Shown: piece after piece, positions 52,221 through 60,877 of the stretch
Layout: every line of letters begins with the position of its first letter
Numbering within the stretch: position 1 is the stretch's first letter
NCBI GenBank assembly: GCA_017643385.1
Contig: JAEPNN010000006.1
Span: 62,001-126,000, forward strand
Origin: Dinoroseobacter sp.
Lineage (GTDB): Bacteria > Pseudomonadota > Alphaproteobacteria > Rhodobacterales > Rhodobacteraceae
Direction of reading: 5' to 3'
DNA: 64,000 nt
The notes under the pieces: model-generated
What the model was told of the DNA's origin: nothing
What the model saw: the letters and a program-made list of their open reading frames with translations, nothing else
Databases searched by the model: none
Program-made: the position numbers and the translations under genes

Positions 52221-53057
52221 ATGGCCGGTTCAGGCGATGGCACCGTTGGAAAAGCGCTCGAAGTGCTCGATCATGTCGCTGGATTTGCCCGGCCCGTGCG
52301 CTTTGCCGAATTGCTCGGCTCCAGCCCCTACCCCAAGGCCACGCTCTACCGGATGTTGCAAACACTTACATCCACGGGGATGTTGTCCTTCGACACAGAT
52401 CGGCACACCTATCAGCCCGGCGTCCGCCTCGTACGCTTGGCCCATTCCGCATGGGCGCAATCGTCATTGGCCCCTGTCGCGAGGCCTCATCTTGATGCTC
52501 TCAGTCATGATCTTGGCGAAACCGTCCACCTTGCACAGCTCGACAGCGGTCAGGTGCTCTATGTCGACAAGATCAACGCCGCACAGCCTGTCGAGATGTT
52601 CAGTCAGGCCGGAAAGGTAGGCCCTGCCTATTGCACCGGTGTGGGCAAGGCGATGCTCGCTTTTCTCAACGAATCAGAGCTGTCCAATGCCCTGACCCGC
52701 CAGAGCTATTACCGCCATACCGAGCACACGCTCAACACGCCCGAAAAGCTTCGCGTCGAACTGGACGCCATTCGAAACCGTGGCCATGCCTATGACCGCG
52801 AAGAGCACGAAATGGGTATCATCTGCATCGCAATGCCGATCCTCAGCCAGTCAGGACGGCCAATGGGTGCGATGTCGATCACAGGCTCAACCAGTCGAAT
52901 TTCAATGGAAGGGCTGGAAAGCTATCTGCCCCGCCTTCACCAAGCTGCCGACGCTATCGCTAAAGATGCAAGTGCTTGGCGTTTCCCAGACCAATCGGGC
53001 GGAGCCCGCGCCGTCCCTCAACAAAAATCGGAGCCGCCATGTCAGGTGTCACCCTAA
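52221..53057 (+). CDS. IclR-family transcriptional regulator
   Basis: 278 residues. Winged helix-turn-helix near residues 8-70 (FAELLGSSPYPKATLYRMLQ) and the IclR effector domain from about 85 on (LGETVHLAQLDSGQVLYVDK; VGPAYCTGVGKAMLAF; GHAYDREEHEMGIICIAMPI). The ATG at 52221 follows GGGAGGAG. It is divergent from the galactoside operon and overlaps the importer ATPase gene by 19 bases, so it probably regulates both directions. A 2-dehydro-3-deoxy sugar acid is a plausible effector (inference). Confidence 0.9.
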   Translation: MAGSGDGTVGKALEVLDHVAGFARPVRFAELLGSSPYPKATLYRMLQTLTSTGMLSFDTDRHTYQPGVRLVRLAHSAWAQSSLAPVARPHLDALSHDLGETVHLAQLDSGQVLYVDKINAAQPVEMFSQAGKVGPAYCTGVGKAMLAFLNESELSNALTRQSYYRHTEHTLNTPEKLRVELDAIRNRGHAYDREEHEMGIICIAMPILSQSGRPMGAMSITGSTSRISMEGLESYLPRLHQAADAIAKDASAWRFPDQSGGARAVPQQKSEPPCQVSP

Positions 53058-54097
53058 ATTCGGTCGTCAAACGCTATGGCGATGTTCAGGTCATCCATGG
53101 GGTAGACCTCGAAATCGCAGATGGAGAGTTCTGCGTCTTTGTCGGTCCCTCGGGCTGCGGTAAGTCTACTCTTTTGCGCATGGTTGCGGGGCTGGAAGAA
53201 ACGACCGAGGGCACCATGAACATTGGTGCGCGCGATGTGACACATATGGATCCGTCCGAACGGGGGGTGTCGATGGTGTTTCAGACCTATGCGCTCTACC
53301 CACACATGACTGTCGAAGAAAACATGGGATTTGGTCTGAAAATGACCGGACACCCAAAGGCAGAAATCCGGTCCAAAGTGGCCGAGGCCTCCAAGATCCT
53401 GAAGCTCGACGAATACCTCAAGCGCAAGCCGGCGGCACTCTCGGGCGGGCAGCGCCAGCGTGTCGCCATCGGCCGGGCCATCGTGCGCGGACCAGAGGTG
53501 TTTCTCTTCGATGAGCCGCTCTCGAACCTAGACGCGGAACTGCGTGTTGAAATGCGCGTCGAAATCGCCCGTCTTCACAAGGAGATCGGCGCGACGATGA
53601 TCTACGTCACCCATGATCAGGTCGAGGCGATGACGCTTGCCGACAAGATCGTCGTGCTTCGCGCAGGCCATATCGAACAGGTCGGCGCACCGCTTCACCT
53701 CTACCGCGACCCTGACAACAAATTCGTTGCCGGCTTCATTGGTTCACCATCGATGAACTTCATGTCCGGATCCGTTTCCGGCGGCAAAGTAACCTGCGAG
53801 GGCGTCGCGAGTACACTCGACGCGCCCGGTGGTGTCGTGGACGGCGGTAAAGTCGAAGTTGGATTGCGTCCAGAGCATCTGGAGATCGACCCGGAGGGCA
53901 ACACCCATCGTGTCGATCTGACGGAAGCGCTTGGTGGTGTCAGCTACGCCTATGTCATCAGCGAAAAAACGGGGGAGCGTCTGGTCGTTGAAGAGCGTGG
54001 AGACACCCGGTCCTCCGAAGGCGATATCGTCGGGCTGAAGTTCGAACCTCGCCGCGCGTATTTCTTCGAAGTCGATAGCGGTAAGCGTCTACGGTAA
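53039..54097 (+). CDS. sugar ABC importer ATP-binding protein, MalK/UgpC type
   Basis: 352 residues. Walker A VGPSGCGKST (residues ~36-45), Q-loop MVFQTYALYPHM, signature LSGGQRQRVAIGRAI, Walker B VFLFDEPLSNLDAELR, switch YVTHDQVEAMTLAD. A TOBE-type regulatory domain fills residues ~235-350. It energises the two permeases encoded on the opposite strand. Start at 53039 lies inside the end of the IclR gene. Confidence 0.93.
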   Translation: MSGVTLNSVVKRYGDVQVIHGVDLEIADGEFCVFVGPSGCGKSTLLRMVAGLEETTEGTMNIGARDVTHMDPSERGVSMVFQTYALYPHMTVEENMGFGLKMTGHPKAEIRSKVAEASKILKLDEYLKRKPAALSGGQRQRVAIGRAIVRGPEVFLFDEPLSNLDAELRVEMRVEIARLHKEIGATMIYVTHDQVEAMTLADKIVVLRAGHIEQVGAPLHLYRDPDNKFVAGFIGSPSMNFMSGSVSGGKVTCEGVASTLDAPGGVVDGGKVEVGLRPEHLEIDPEGNTHRVDLTEALGGVSYAYVISEKTGERLVVEERGDTRSSEGDIVGLKFEPRRAYFFEVDSGKRLR

Positions 54098-54122
54098 AAT
54101 TGCCGATCGGTAATTTGGACAG

Positions 54123-54150
54123 CCCGCCCGGTGAACCTGGGCGGGTTTTT
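54123..54150 (+). terminator. intrinsic terminator after the importer ATPase gene
   Basis: CCCGCCC at 54123-54129 pairs with GGGCGGG at 54139-54145, followed by five Ts. Confidence 0.85.
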
Positions 54151-54424
54151 AGCTTTCATTCAATGGCCTACTGGAGACCAAAATTCTGACAAGCACAGGC
54201 GTGTTCTCACCAAGTTCACATTTTGCACATTCGCCTGATGACACAGACCAAGTTCTGTCAACATTTGTATCTATTCCGTTCAAATTCTGTCAAAACGGAC
54301 CCGATATCGGTCATTCGACCTCTGTCGCATAAATCCGACCGCAAACGTCGCCAACGGACCTGCGAACGCTTGATCCTCTAGCCACCTTGACTTCAAACTG
54401 TCAGGTGCAACGGGAGAACATGGC

Positions 54425-56833
54425 ATGAAAACGCATGCACAGGCGGTGGTGATCGGTGGTGGCGTCATCGGATGCTCGATCCTCTATCATCTGACAAAAA
54501 TGGGGTGGACCGACGTCGTTCTTCTGGAGCGCTCTGAGCTAACATCAGGTTCCACATGGCATGCGGCGGCCAATATTCACGGGCTACACGACAACACAAA
54601 CATTACCCGCCTCCAGCACTATACAATGAACCTTTACAGAGAGTTAGAGGTCGAAACAGGGCAATCCTGCGGTGTATTCCAGCCCGGTTCCCTGTATCTG
54701 GCGCAAACCGAAGACCGCGAACACCAGCTGCGCCTACAAGAAGCCAAGGCCCGCCGGTACGGAATGAACTTCCATGAGGTCAGCCGTGATGAAGCGGAAC
54801 GCCTTCATCCTCTGGTCAACTATGACGGCATCCGGTGCATCATGTTCGAGCCAGATGGCGGAAACGTGGACCCGTCAGGCGTGACAAACGCATATGCGGT
54901 CGGGGCACGCCAGCGCGGCGCAGAAATCCATCGCTTCACGCCTGTGATCGGCACCGAACAACAGCCCGACGGCAGTTGGATCGTGCGTACTGAAAAGGGC
55001 TATATTTCAACGCCTTGGATTGTAAATGCGGCAGGGCTTTGGGGTCGTGAGGTTGCGGCGATGGCAGGGCTTGAGCTGCCCTTATTGCCAACCGAACACC
55101 AATACTTCGTGACCGAAACCATAGCCGAAATAGATGCACTTGATCGCCGATTGCCGTCCGTCGCGGACCGAGATGGCGAATATTATTTGCGCCAGGAAGG
55201 CAAAGGCCTTTTGGTCGGGGCCTATGAAAAAGACGTTCGCTTCTGGGCCGAGGACGGCACACCGCAAGGATTTGGACACGAGCTCTTTGCAGACGACCTT
55301 GAACGCATCGAAGAAAACATGATGCGTGCAATAGAACGCGTACCAGCCGTCGGTGAGGCTGGGATCAAACGCGTCATCAATGGTCCGATGATTTGGTCCC
55401 CGGATTCCAACGTTTTGTTCGGCCCCGTCCCAGAACTCTCTGGATATTTTTGTTGCAACGGGATCATTCCCGGCTTCAGCCAAAACGGTGGCATGGGCAA
55501 ATTGGCCGCCGAGTGGATCGTTGAGGGTGAACCGACGCTCGACATGTTTGCGTGGGATATGGCGCGCTTTGGTCATTGGGCCGGACGAGACTTCACGAAG
55601 GCCCGTGTCGGCGATCAATATGCGCACCGCTTCAAAATCCACTTTCCTGGCGAAGAACGCGAAGCGGGTCGGCCTGTGCGCAAACGTCCTGCTTACGAAC
55701 TACAGGCAGGGATGGGCGCAAAATTCGGGTTGAATTACGGCTGGGAACATCCTCTTTTCTTTGATGAAAACACCGATGACAGCGCTGGATTTACGCGGCA
55801 GGATTGGTGGCACAGCGTCGGACGCGAGGCAAAGATGCTCCGCGATCGCGCGGGCATCATCGATATTTCTAACTTTGCAAAGTACCGGGTAGAGGGCGCT
55901 GGCGCCGAAACCTGGCTAAACGCACTTTTTGCCAACCGGATGCCCCAAAAGGTGGGTCGATCTTGTCTGACGCCGCTGATCGGCAAGCGTGGTGGCGTCG
56001 CAGGCGATTTCACCGTCACCCGATTGGCCGAGGATGAATTCTGGATCATTGGGTCTGGTATGGCGGAACGTTTTCATCAGCGTTTCTTCAAAGCCGTCCC
56101 TTTGCCAGAAGGCACGCACTTTGAAAGTCAGACCGAAGCCATGTGCGGTTTCAATGTCGCCGGGCCTCAATCACGCAACCTTCTTCAAAGAATGACAAAC
56201 ACGTCGCTCGCGACCGAGGACTTTCCGTTCATGCGCTCGGCATGCATTACCGTCGGGGGCGTTGAGTGTCTTGCACTGCGCGTTTCGTTCACTGGCGATC
56301 TGGGGTGGGAGCTTCATTGCGCCGAAGCCGATCAGACAAAGCTTTTTGTTGCGCTTCTGGAGGCCGGGAAAGAGTTTGATGCAGGTCCAGTTGGCAGCCG
56401 GGCCTTGATGAGCCTTCGTCTGGAAAAAGGGTATGGATCCTGGGGACGCGAGTATTCGCCTGAATATTGGCCTCAGGAAAGCGGTCTCGCGCGACTTACG
56501 AAAATGGACAAGGATTTCCTGAATAAAGCCGCTTATGCGGAAGTCGCGGAAACACCCGCGCGCGAACATATGGTGTTGATGGAAGTGAATGCGGATGTTG
56601 CGGATGCGAGCGGCGGTGAACCGATCTTCCGTCCAGACGGCACGCCAATTGGACAGGTAAGTTCTGGCGCATACGGGTATCATGTCGAAAAGTCACTGGC
56701 ACTTGGATATGTCAAGGACGGGCATGAAGCACCCGGAACGATCGTAGAAATTGCGGTTCTGGGAAAGCCCCACCAGGCCCGCATCCTGGCAGAACCCCCT
56801 TTTGATGCAGACGGCTCGCACCTGCGGGCCTGA
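54425..56833 (+). CDS. FAD-dependent dehydrogenase with GcvT domain, dimethylglycine/sarcosine dehydrogenase-like
   Basis: 802 residues. The DAO-type FAD domain begins AVVIGGGVIGCSILYHLTKMG (residues 7-27) with the covalent-flavin-region stretch SELTSGSTWHAAANIHG near residue 38-54. The oxidase domain runs to about 380, followed by FAO_M and GcvT-like folate-binding domains (MLRDRAGIIDISNFAKYRVEG; RVSFTGDLGWELH near residue 617; VGSRALMSLRLEKGYGSWG). The enzyme should demethylate a methylated amine or amino acid and load the carbon on tetrahydrofolate. No neighbour fixes the substrate. The 274 bases between the upstream terminator and the ATG hold no other gene. A homologue starts at 63748. 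Confidence 0.9.
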   Translation: MKTHAQAVVIGGGVIGCSILYHLTKMGWTDVVLLERSELTSGSTWHAAANIHGLHDNTNITRLQHYTMNLYRELEVETGQSCGVFQPGSLYLAQTEDREHQLRLQEAKARRYGMNFHEVSRDEAERLHPLVNYDGIRCIMFEPDGGNVDPSGVTNAYAVGARQRGAEIHRFTPVIGTEQQPDGSWIVRTEKGYISTPWIVNAAGLWGREVAAMAGLELPLLPTEHQYFVTETIAEIDALDRRLPSVADRDGEYYLRQEGKGLLVGAYEKDVRFWAEDGTPQGFGHELFADDLERIEENMMRAIERVPAVGEAGIKRVINGPMIWSPDSNVLFGPVPELSGYFCCNGIIPGFSQNGGMGKLAAEWIVEGEPTLDMFAWDMARFGHWAGRDFTKARVGDQYAHRFKIHFPGEEREAGRPVRKRPAYELQAGMGAKFGLNYGWEHPLFFDENTDDSAGFTRQDWWHSVGREAKMLRDRAGIIDISNFAKYRVEGAGAETWLNALFANRMPQKVGRSCLTPLIGKRGGVAGDFTVTRLAEDEFWIIGSGMAERFHQRFFKAVPLPEGTHFESQTEAMCGFNVAGPQSRNLLQRMTNTSLATEDFPFMRSACITVGGVECLALRVSFTGDLGWELHCAEADQTKLFVALLEAGKEFDAGPVGSRALMSLRLEKGYGSWGREYSPEYWPQESGLARLTKMDKDFLNKAAYAEVAETPAREHMVLMEVNADVADASGGEPIFRPDGTPIGQVSSGAYGYHVEKSLALGYVKDGHEAPGTIVEIAVLGKPHQARILAEPPFDADGSHLRA

Positions 56834-57048
56834 TCGCGGATGAGCTGCTTCGGCTTTAGGAAACACCTTATCCACCGCAGCACTGCATAGCTTGAGTTTC
56901 GCGAAGACACTGAGACCTAAAGGTGAAGTTAGTACTTAAAGGGATTGGGCAAAGGCATGGTTTGCGCACCCGTCAGCTAGGATTTCAGAAGGGGCCGCCG
57001 TAGCCCAACATGTGATTACCTAAAGATGACAGGTCGGTTTCCCGCAGC

Positions 57049-57813
57049 CTATTCCATAGAAGCCGATATTTTTGACAAAATTTCAGGTAGATCATCAAAC
57101 AAGCCGCGCTTTTCTAGCGCCTCGACCATTTGCAGGTTCAGCGTATTCGGCGTGGCCAGAGACCATTTATGCGCTTCTAATTCTCCAGCCTTAGTCTTCT
57201 CAAGCGCGCCGAGATAGCCCGAGATCAGGTTAGAGACGTACATCTCACCCGCATCAGGATTATCCGTGGCTTCGCCCAACCATTCCGCGCCAGACTGCAT
57301 CAAACCCAATACCCCAGAAATCAACGCTGAAGCCGCAAAATAGGATTGCAATTCCGTTTCAGCCGCCAACGGGATGATCGGATTGATGTGCCCGAGCAAA
57401 CTTGCAAAGGGCTCAACCGGTCCCGCCACCGGTAACGGGCACCCCCCGACTTCCAGAAAACCCAAGGGCAGTGTGGCTGACACATGAGTTGCTGGGGCGC
57501 AGGCCAATGCAATTTCAGTCAACGAAACCCCTGCCATCACAGACACAATTTTATGACCAGAGCGCCAGTTCAGATCGGGGGCGACGTCAGACCAAACGGC
57601 AGGGCGCAGGCAAATGAAGATTATGTCTGAACTGTCCAGCACACCCTGATTGTCCGCCACCCCGATACGAAGCCCAGATTTGGCCAATGCCCGTGCTGTC
57701 TCATGATTGCGCTGTGAAACAGTGACCCTGTGCCCAGCGCGCGCAACAAGACGTGCCATGGGGGCAGCGATGTGCCCGGTTCCTAGAAATCCGACGGTCT
57801 GGGGCGTGGTCAT
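57049..57813 (-). CDS. pyrroline-5-carboxylate reductase-like NAD(P)-binding protein
   Basis: 254 residues. The Rossmann motif is VGFLGTGHIAAPMARLVARAG and the second region is SSDIIFICLRPAVWSDVAP. HKIVSVMAGVSLTEIALACA corresponds to the ProC substrate-binding stretch. The C-terminal helical domain is degenerate compared with ProC, lacking a clear PGGTT-type motif. It may therefore be a reductase for another imine. It stands alone between the dehydrogenase and the esterase. Confidence 0.75.
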   Translation of the reverse strand: MTTPQTVGFLGTGHIAAPMARLVARAGHRVTVSQRNHETARALAKSGLRIGVADNQGVLDSSDIIFICLRPAVWSDVAPDLNWRSGHKIVSVMAGVSLTEIALACAPATHVSATLPLGFLEVGGCPLPVAGPVEPFASLLGHINPIIPLAAETELQSYFAASALISGVLGLMQSGAEWLGEATDNPDAGEMYVSNLISGYLGALEKTKAGELEAHKWSLATPNTLNLQMVEALEKRGLFDDLPEILSKISASME

Positions 57814-57871
57814 CGATTATCCTGTGGGTCAACCTGAGCAGATGCAGGCTCACCCAGAAACGTTTTATCCT

Positions 57872-58477
57872 CTAGCTGAAAAACGCCTGAATCGCGTCCA
57901 TCTCAGACCTTGCGATTTCATGCCCGCCAGAATGCCAGTGCGTGGTGGTGTCGGCCCCCTGCCCTTTGAAGTAGCGTTGCAGGGCCTCAGACTGCGGTGC
58001 AGGACAGATCGGATCTTGTTTGCCGGCTGTTATCAAAAGGCGCTGTCCGGCAAGATCCGGGTTATCTGCGGGCGACCAGGGGATCAACGGATGCATCAGA
58101 ACCGCGTCTGTGAAGATGGCGCCTTTGGCCAGCATCACCGCTGCGAGAATATTGGCCCCGTTTGAATAGCCCAGCCCAACCACGCACTTTGCACTGGTAC
58201 GCGCGACATGATCAGTGACGAACGCCGCCATTTTATCGGTGCGCTGCGCCAGATCATCCATGTCATAGACCCCTTCGCCTGTCCGACGGAAGAAGCGCTG
58301 CATCCCCATTTCCAAGACATCGCCTTCGGGCGAAATCACATGCGCATCTGGAATGAGCTGCGTTGCAAGATCATGAAATTGATCAGCGGTTCCGCCTGTC
58401 CCATGGAAGGTGAAAACCAGGGCTGCATCCTGCTGACCTATGGTCTCCTTGTACCTGTACGAGGAAGTTGCCAGCAT
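57872..58477 (-). CDS. alpha/beta hydrolase, MhqD/carboxylesterase-like
   Basis: 201 residues. FTFHGTGGTADQF forms the oxyanion region, the nucleophile serine is in VGLGYSNGANILAA near residue 105, and the aspartate and histidine lie in ITAGKQDPICPAPQ and HWHSGGHEI. It is the partner of the ring-cleaving dioxygenase-like gene that ends 10 bases upstream; the same pair forms the mhqO-mhqD unit of quinone detoxification in Bacillus. The ATG at 58477 is preferred over the GTG one codon earlier. Confidence 0.85.
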   Translation of the reverse strand: MLATSSYRYKETIGQQDAALVFTFHGTGGTADQFHDLATQLIPDAHVISPEGDVLEMGMQRFFRRTGEGVYDMDDLAQRTDKMAAFVTDHVARTSAKCVVGLGYSNGANILAAVMLAKGAIFTDAVLMHPLIPWSPADNPDLAGQRLLITAGKQDPICPAPQSEALQRYFKGQGADTTTHWHSGGHEIARSEMDAIQAFFS

Positions 58478-58487
58478 CACGGCGTCC

Positions 58488-59420
58488 TCACGCAGGAATG
58501 GGCTGAAGGCGCGCCTCGAGCGACTGGCGCAGGTGTTCGTGCTGCTTGGGCAACTTCAACGCCTGACCAAGATGTGCGGTATCTTCATCCCGGTTAAAGC
58601 CCGGCTCATTGGTGGCTATCTCAAACAAGACCCCGCCCGGAGTGCGGAAGTAGATCGCCCAGAAATAATCCCGGTCAATAACGGGTGTAACAGCGTAGCC
58701 AGTATCGAGGAGCGCCTTGCGTACATCAAGTTGAGCAGCCCGGTCTTCAACCGAGAAAGCAATGTGGTGCACAGACCCTGCCCCTTGTTGGGCCATCGAC
58801 GCGCCCGGAACGGAATGCAGATCAATCGTATTGGCACCAGTGCCATCTTCAACCGCGAAACGGGCAACATTATCCTTCGTATCCACATGTTGGTAGCCCA
58901 TGAAACCCAGCAACTCTGACATCGCGCCTGTGTCCTGCAAACGCATACCAGCTGAATGGAAGCCGCGGATCGCGTGATCTGTGCCGATGGCATCAGTGGT
59001 CCATTGTGCGCGGGGATCATCTGATATTTCAGCCAGCGCAAACCCTTCGCCATCCGGGTTTTGGAAGCGCAGGCGCTTTTCGCCGAAGACGTCTTCCTTT
59101 TCTAACCCGTGAACATTGTAGTGCTGCAAACGGTCCGCCCAGAAATCGAGGCTTCCGGCCGGCACCGAAAAGACTGTCTCGCCAATTTCGCCAGCGCCAT
59201 GACGACCGCGCATCATGTTGGGAAATGGAAAATACGTCATGACAGAGCCGGGCGTGCCAACCTCATCGCCATAATAAAGGTGATATACGTCAGGCGCGTC
59301 GAAATTCACGGTCTTCTTGACCCGGCGCAGGCCAAGCACCTCGGTAAAAAACGCGTTGTTCTCGCGCGCATCAGCGGCAAGTGACGTCATGTGGTGGAGA
59401 CCTTTGATTTGGGTAAGCAT
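58488..59420 (-). CDS. ring-cleaving dioxygenase, MhqO/glyoxalase fold
   Basis: 310 residues, two VOC modules. The first begins IKGLHHMTSLAADARENNAFF (metal His) and has YHLYYGDEVGTPGSVMTYFP; the second has GSVHHIAFSVEDRAAQ and WAIYFRTPGGVLFEIATNEPGF with the metal Glu. This is the MhqO/MhqA group that handles hydroquinone-type compounds with Fe(II). The ATG follows AGGAG. It is divergent from the LysR gene, which probably regulates the pair. Confidence 0.88.
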   Translation of the reverse strand: MLTQIKGLHHMTSLAADARENNAFFTEVLGLRRVKKTVNFDAPDVYHLYYGDEVGTPGSVMTYFPFPNMMRGRHGAGEIGETVFSVPAGSLDFWADRLQHYNVHGLEKEDVFGEKRLRFQNPDGEGFALAEISDDPRAQWTTDAIGTDHAIRGFHSAGMRLQDTGAMSELLGFMGYQHVDTKDNVARFAVEDGTGANTIDLHSVPGASMAQQGAGSVHHIAFSVEDRAAQLDVRKALLDTGYAVTPVIDRDYFWAIYFRTPGGVLFEIATNEPGFNRDEDTAHLGQALKLPKQHEHLRQSLEARLQPIPA

Positions 59421-59541
59421 GATGAGCTCCTGAAAGTCCTATGCGACGGGTTTCGCTGTTCCGAGGCTCAAAATAGGTCTTGATGTAATTTCGTTAAGCG
59501 GGAAAATATGTAAAAGATTATTGCATTTTTTGGAATTATAA

Positions 59542-60444
59542 ATGCCGGGCCATCTTGAACGTATTCAGGCCTTCCTGGCCGTCGCAGAAGCACAGAGCTT
59601 TTCTGCTGCGGCCCGGAAACTTAAAGCTTCTGCTTCTGCCGTGACACGCAACGTGGCCGATCTGGAGGCCGAACTTGGTACGCAGCTTCTGGTGCGTACG
59701 ACGCGGAAAGTGTCTCTAACGCAATCGGGGGTCGCTTATTTCGAAAAAGTGGCGCCATTGGTGGCCGACCTCGAAGCTGCTGATGAAACAGCACGAGTTG
59801 CTCAGACAGCCTTGCGCGGATCTTTGCGGCTAAGCTGCCCGCTTTCATTTGGCACCCGCTTTCTGGCGCCAACCATTGCGGACATGAGCGATCTGCATCC
59901 TGAGATCGAGCTGCGCGTTACGCTGACAGACCGCTTCATCGACATCATCAAGGACGATTATGACATGGCCTTGCGGATATCGTCAGCCCCCACCGACAAG
60001 TCTTCGATCTGGCGCAAGATCAGGCCGGTGCCTCGGGTTTTGGTAGCATCTCCGGACTACCTGTCCGCGGCCGGTTCGCTGGAACGCCCGGAAGACCTTA
60101 ACCAGCATCGATGCCTTGGGTATTCCAACCTTGCCGAAGGAGAGACATGGCAGTTGGGCCGCGCGGATGGGGTGATGAAACCCATGCGGCTAACGCCGGC
60201 CTTTCAGTGCAACAATGGAGATTTGATCTCTGATCTGGCGTGCCGCGCGCAGGGTATCGCTTTGCTGCCGCGCTTTATCGTGACTGATGCCTTAAACACT
60301 CGGCAGCTGGTCGAGGTTTTGCCCGATTGGTCTGCCCCCGAAATCTGGCTAACGGCCTACTACCCGCCCTATCAGAAACTGCGCGCAGTTCTCGACCGAT
60401 TTACGTCCGTGTTTGAAAGTCATGCGACGAAACTGCCGCTCTAA
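59542..60444 (+). CDS. LysR-family transcriptional regulator
   Basis: 300 residues. N-terminal helix-turn-helix in FLAVAEAQSFSAAARKLKAS (residues 10-29) followed by ASAVTRNVADLEAELGTQLLVR, and a periplasmic-binding-like effector domain from about 90 to 295 (LRLSCPLSFGTRFLAPTIAD). It belongs to the CrgA/AaeR-like branch. Divergent from the MhqO/MhqD-like pair, convergent with uraH with a 4-base stop overlap. Confidence 0.9.
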   Translation: MPGHLERIQAFLAVAEAQSFSAAARKLKASASAVTRNVADLEAELGTQLLVRTTRKVSLTQSGVAYFEKVAPLVADLEAADETARVAQTALRGSLRLSCPLSFGTRFLAPTIADMSDLHPEIELRVTLTDRFIDIIKDDYDMALRISSAPTDKSSIWRKIRPVPRVLVASPDYLSAAGSLERPEDLNQHRCLGYSNLAEGETWQLGRADGVMKPMRLTPAFQCNNGDLISDLACRAQGIALLPRFIVTDALNTRQLVEVLPDWSAPEIWLTAYYPPYQKLRAVLDRFTSVFESHATKLPL

Positions 60445-60794
60445 GACCCTCGATACGTGGAATAGCCAAAGGGCGAAAGAAGCAGTGGAACGTGGTAATG
60501 TGCGTCCTCGGACATACCAAAGCGTATCGGGACAATATCGAGGAAGCGCGGGTCTTCAGTAGGGGCACCCTGTGCGTCGAGATACGCGCCGCAGTGAAAG
60601 ACCAGCTCGTATGTGCCTTGGGCAAATTCCGTCGCAGGGAGAATCTGTTCATCCGTGCGTCCATCCGAATTGGTTTTCAGGGTCCGAAGATGCGTACGGC
60701 CATCGCCCTCAACCCTGTAAAGTTCGATTTCGAGACCAGCCGCTGGGCACCCTTTGGCAGTGTCGAGAACGTGGGTTGTAAGATATCCGCTCAT
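60441..60794 (-). CDS. uraH: 5-hydroxyisourate hydrolase (transthyretin-like)
   Basis: 117 residues. GYLTTHVLDTAKGCPAAGL at the N-terminus, TNSDGRTDEQIL near 41-52 and the diagnostic C-terminal YSTYRGS are all present. It hydrolyses 5-hydroxyisourate to OHCU, the step after uricase. An AAAGGAG site precedes the ATG at 60794; frame extensions upstream lack homology. It is divergent from the puuE-uraD fusion, which continues the pathway. Confidence 0.95.
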   Translation of the reverse strand: MSGYLTTHVLDTAKGCPAAGLEIELYRVEGDGRTHLRTLKTNSDGRTDEQILPATEFAQGTYELVFHCGAYLDAQGAPTEDPRFLDIVPIRFGMSEDAHYHVPLLLSPFGYSTYRGS

Positions 60795-60877
60795 TGAGGT
60801 GCTCCTTTTGCTTGTGGTCAGCTTGCGCGGCGCATCGCACTGGCGCAAGAAGGGATGTAAGTCCAAGGAGTATTTCG

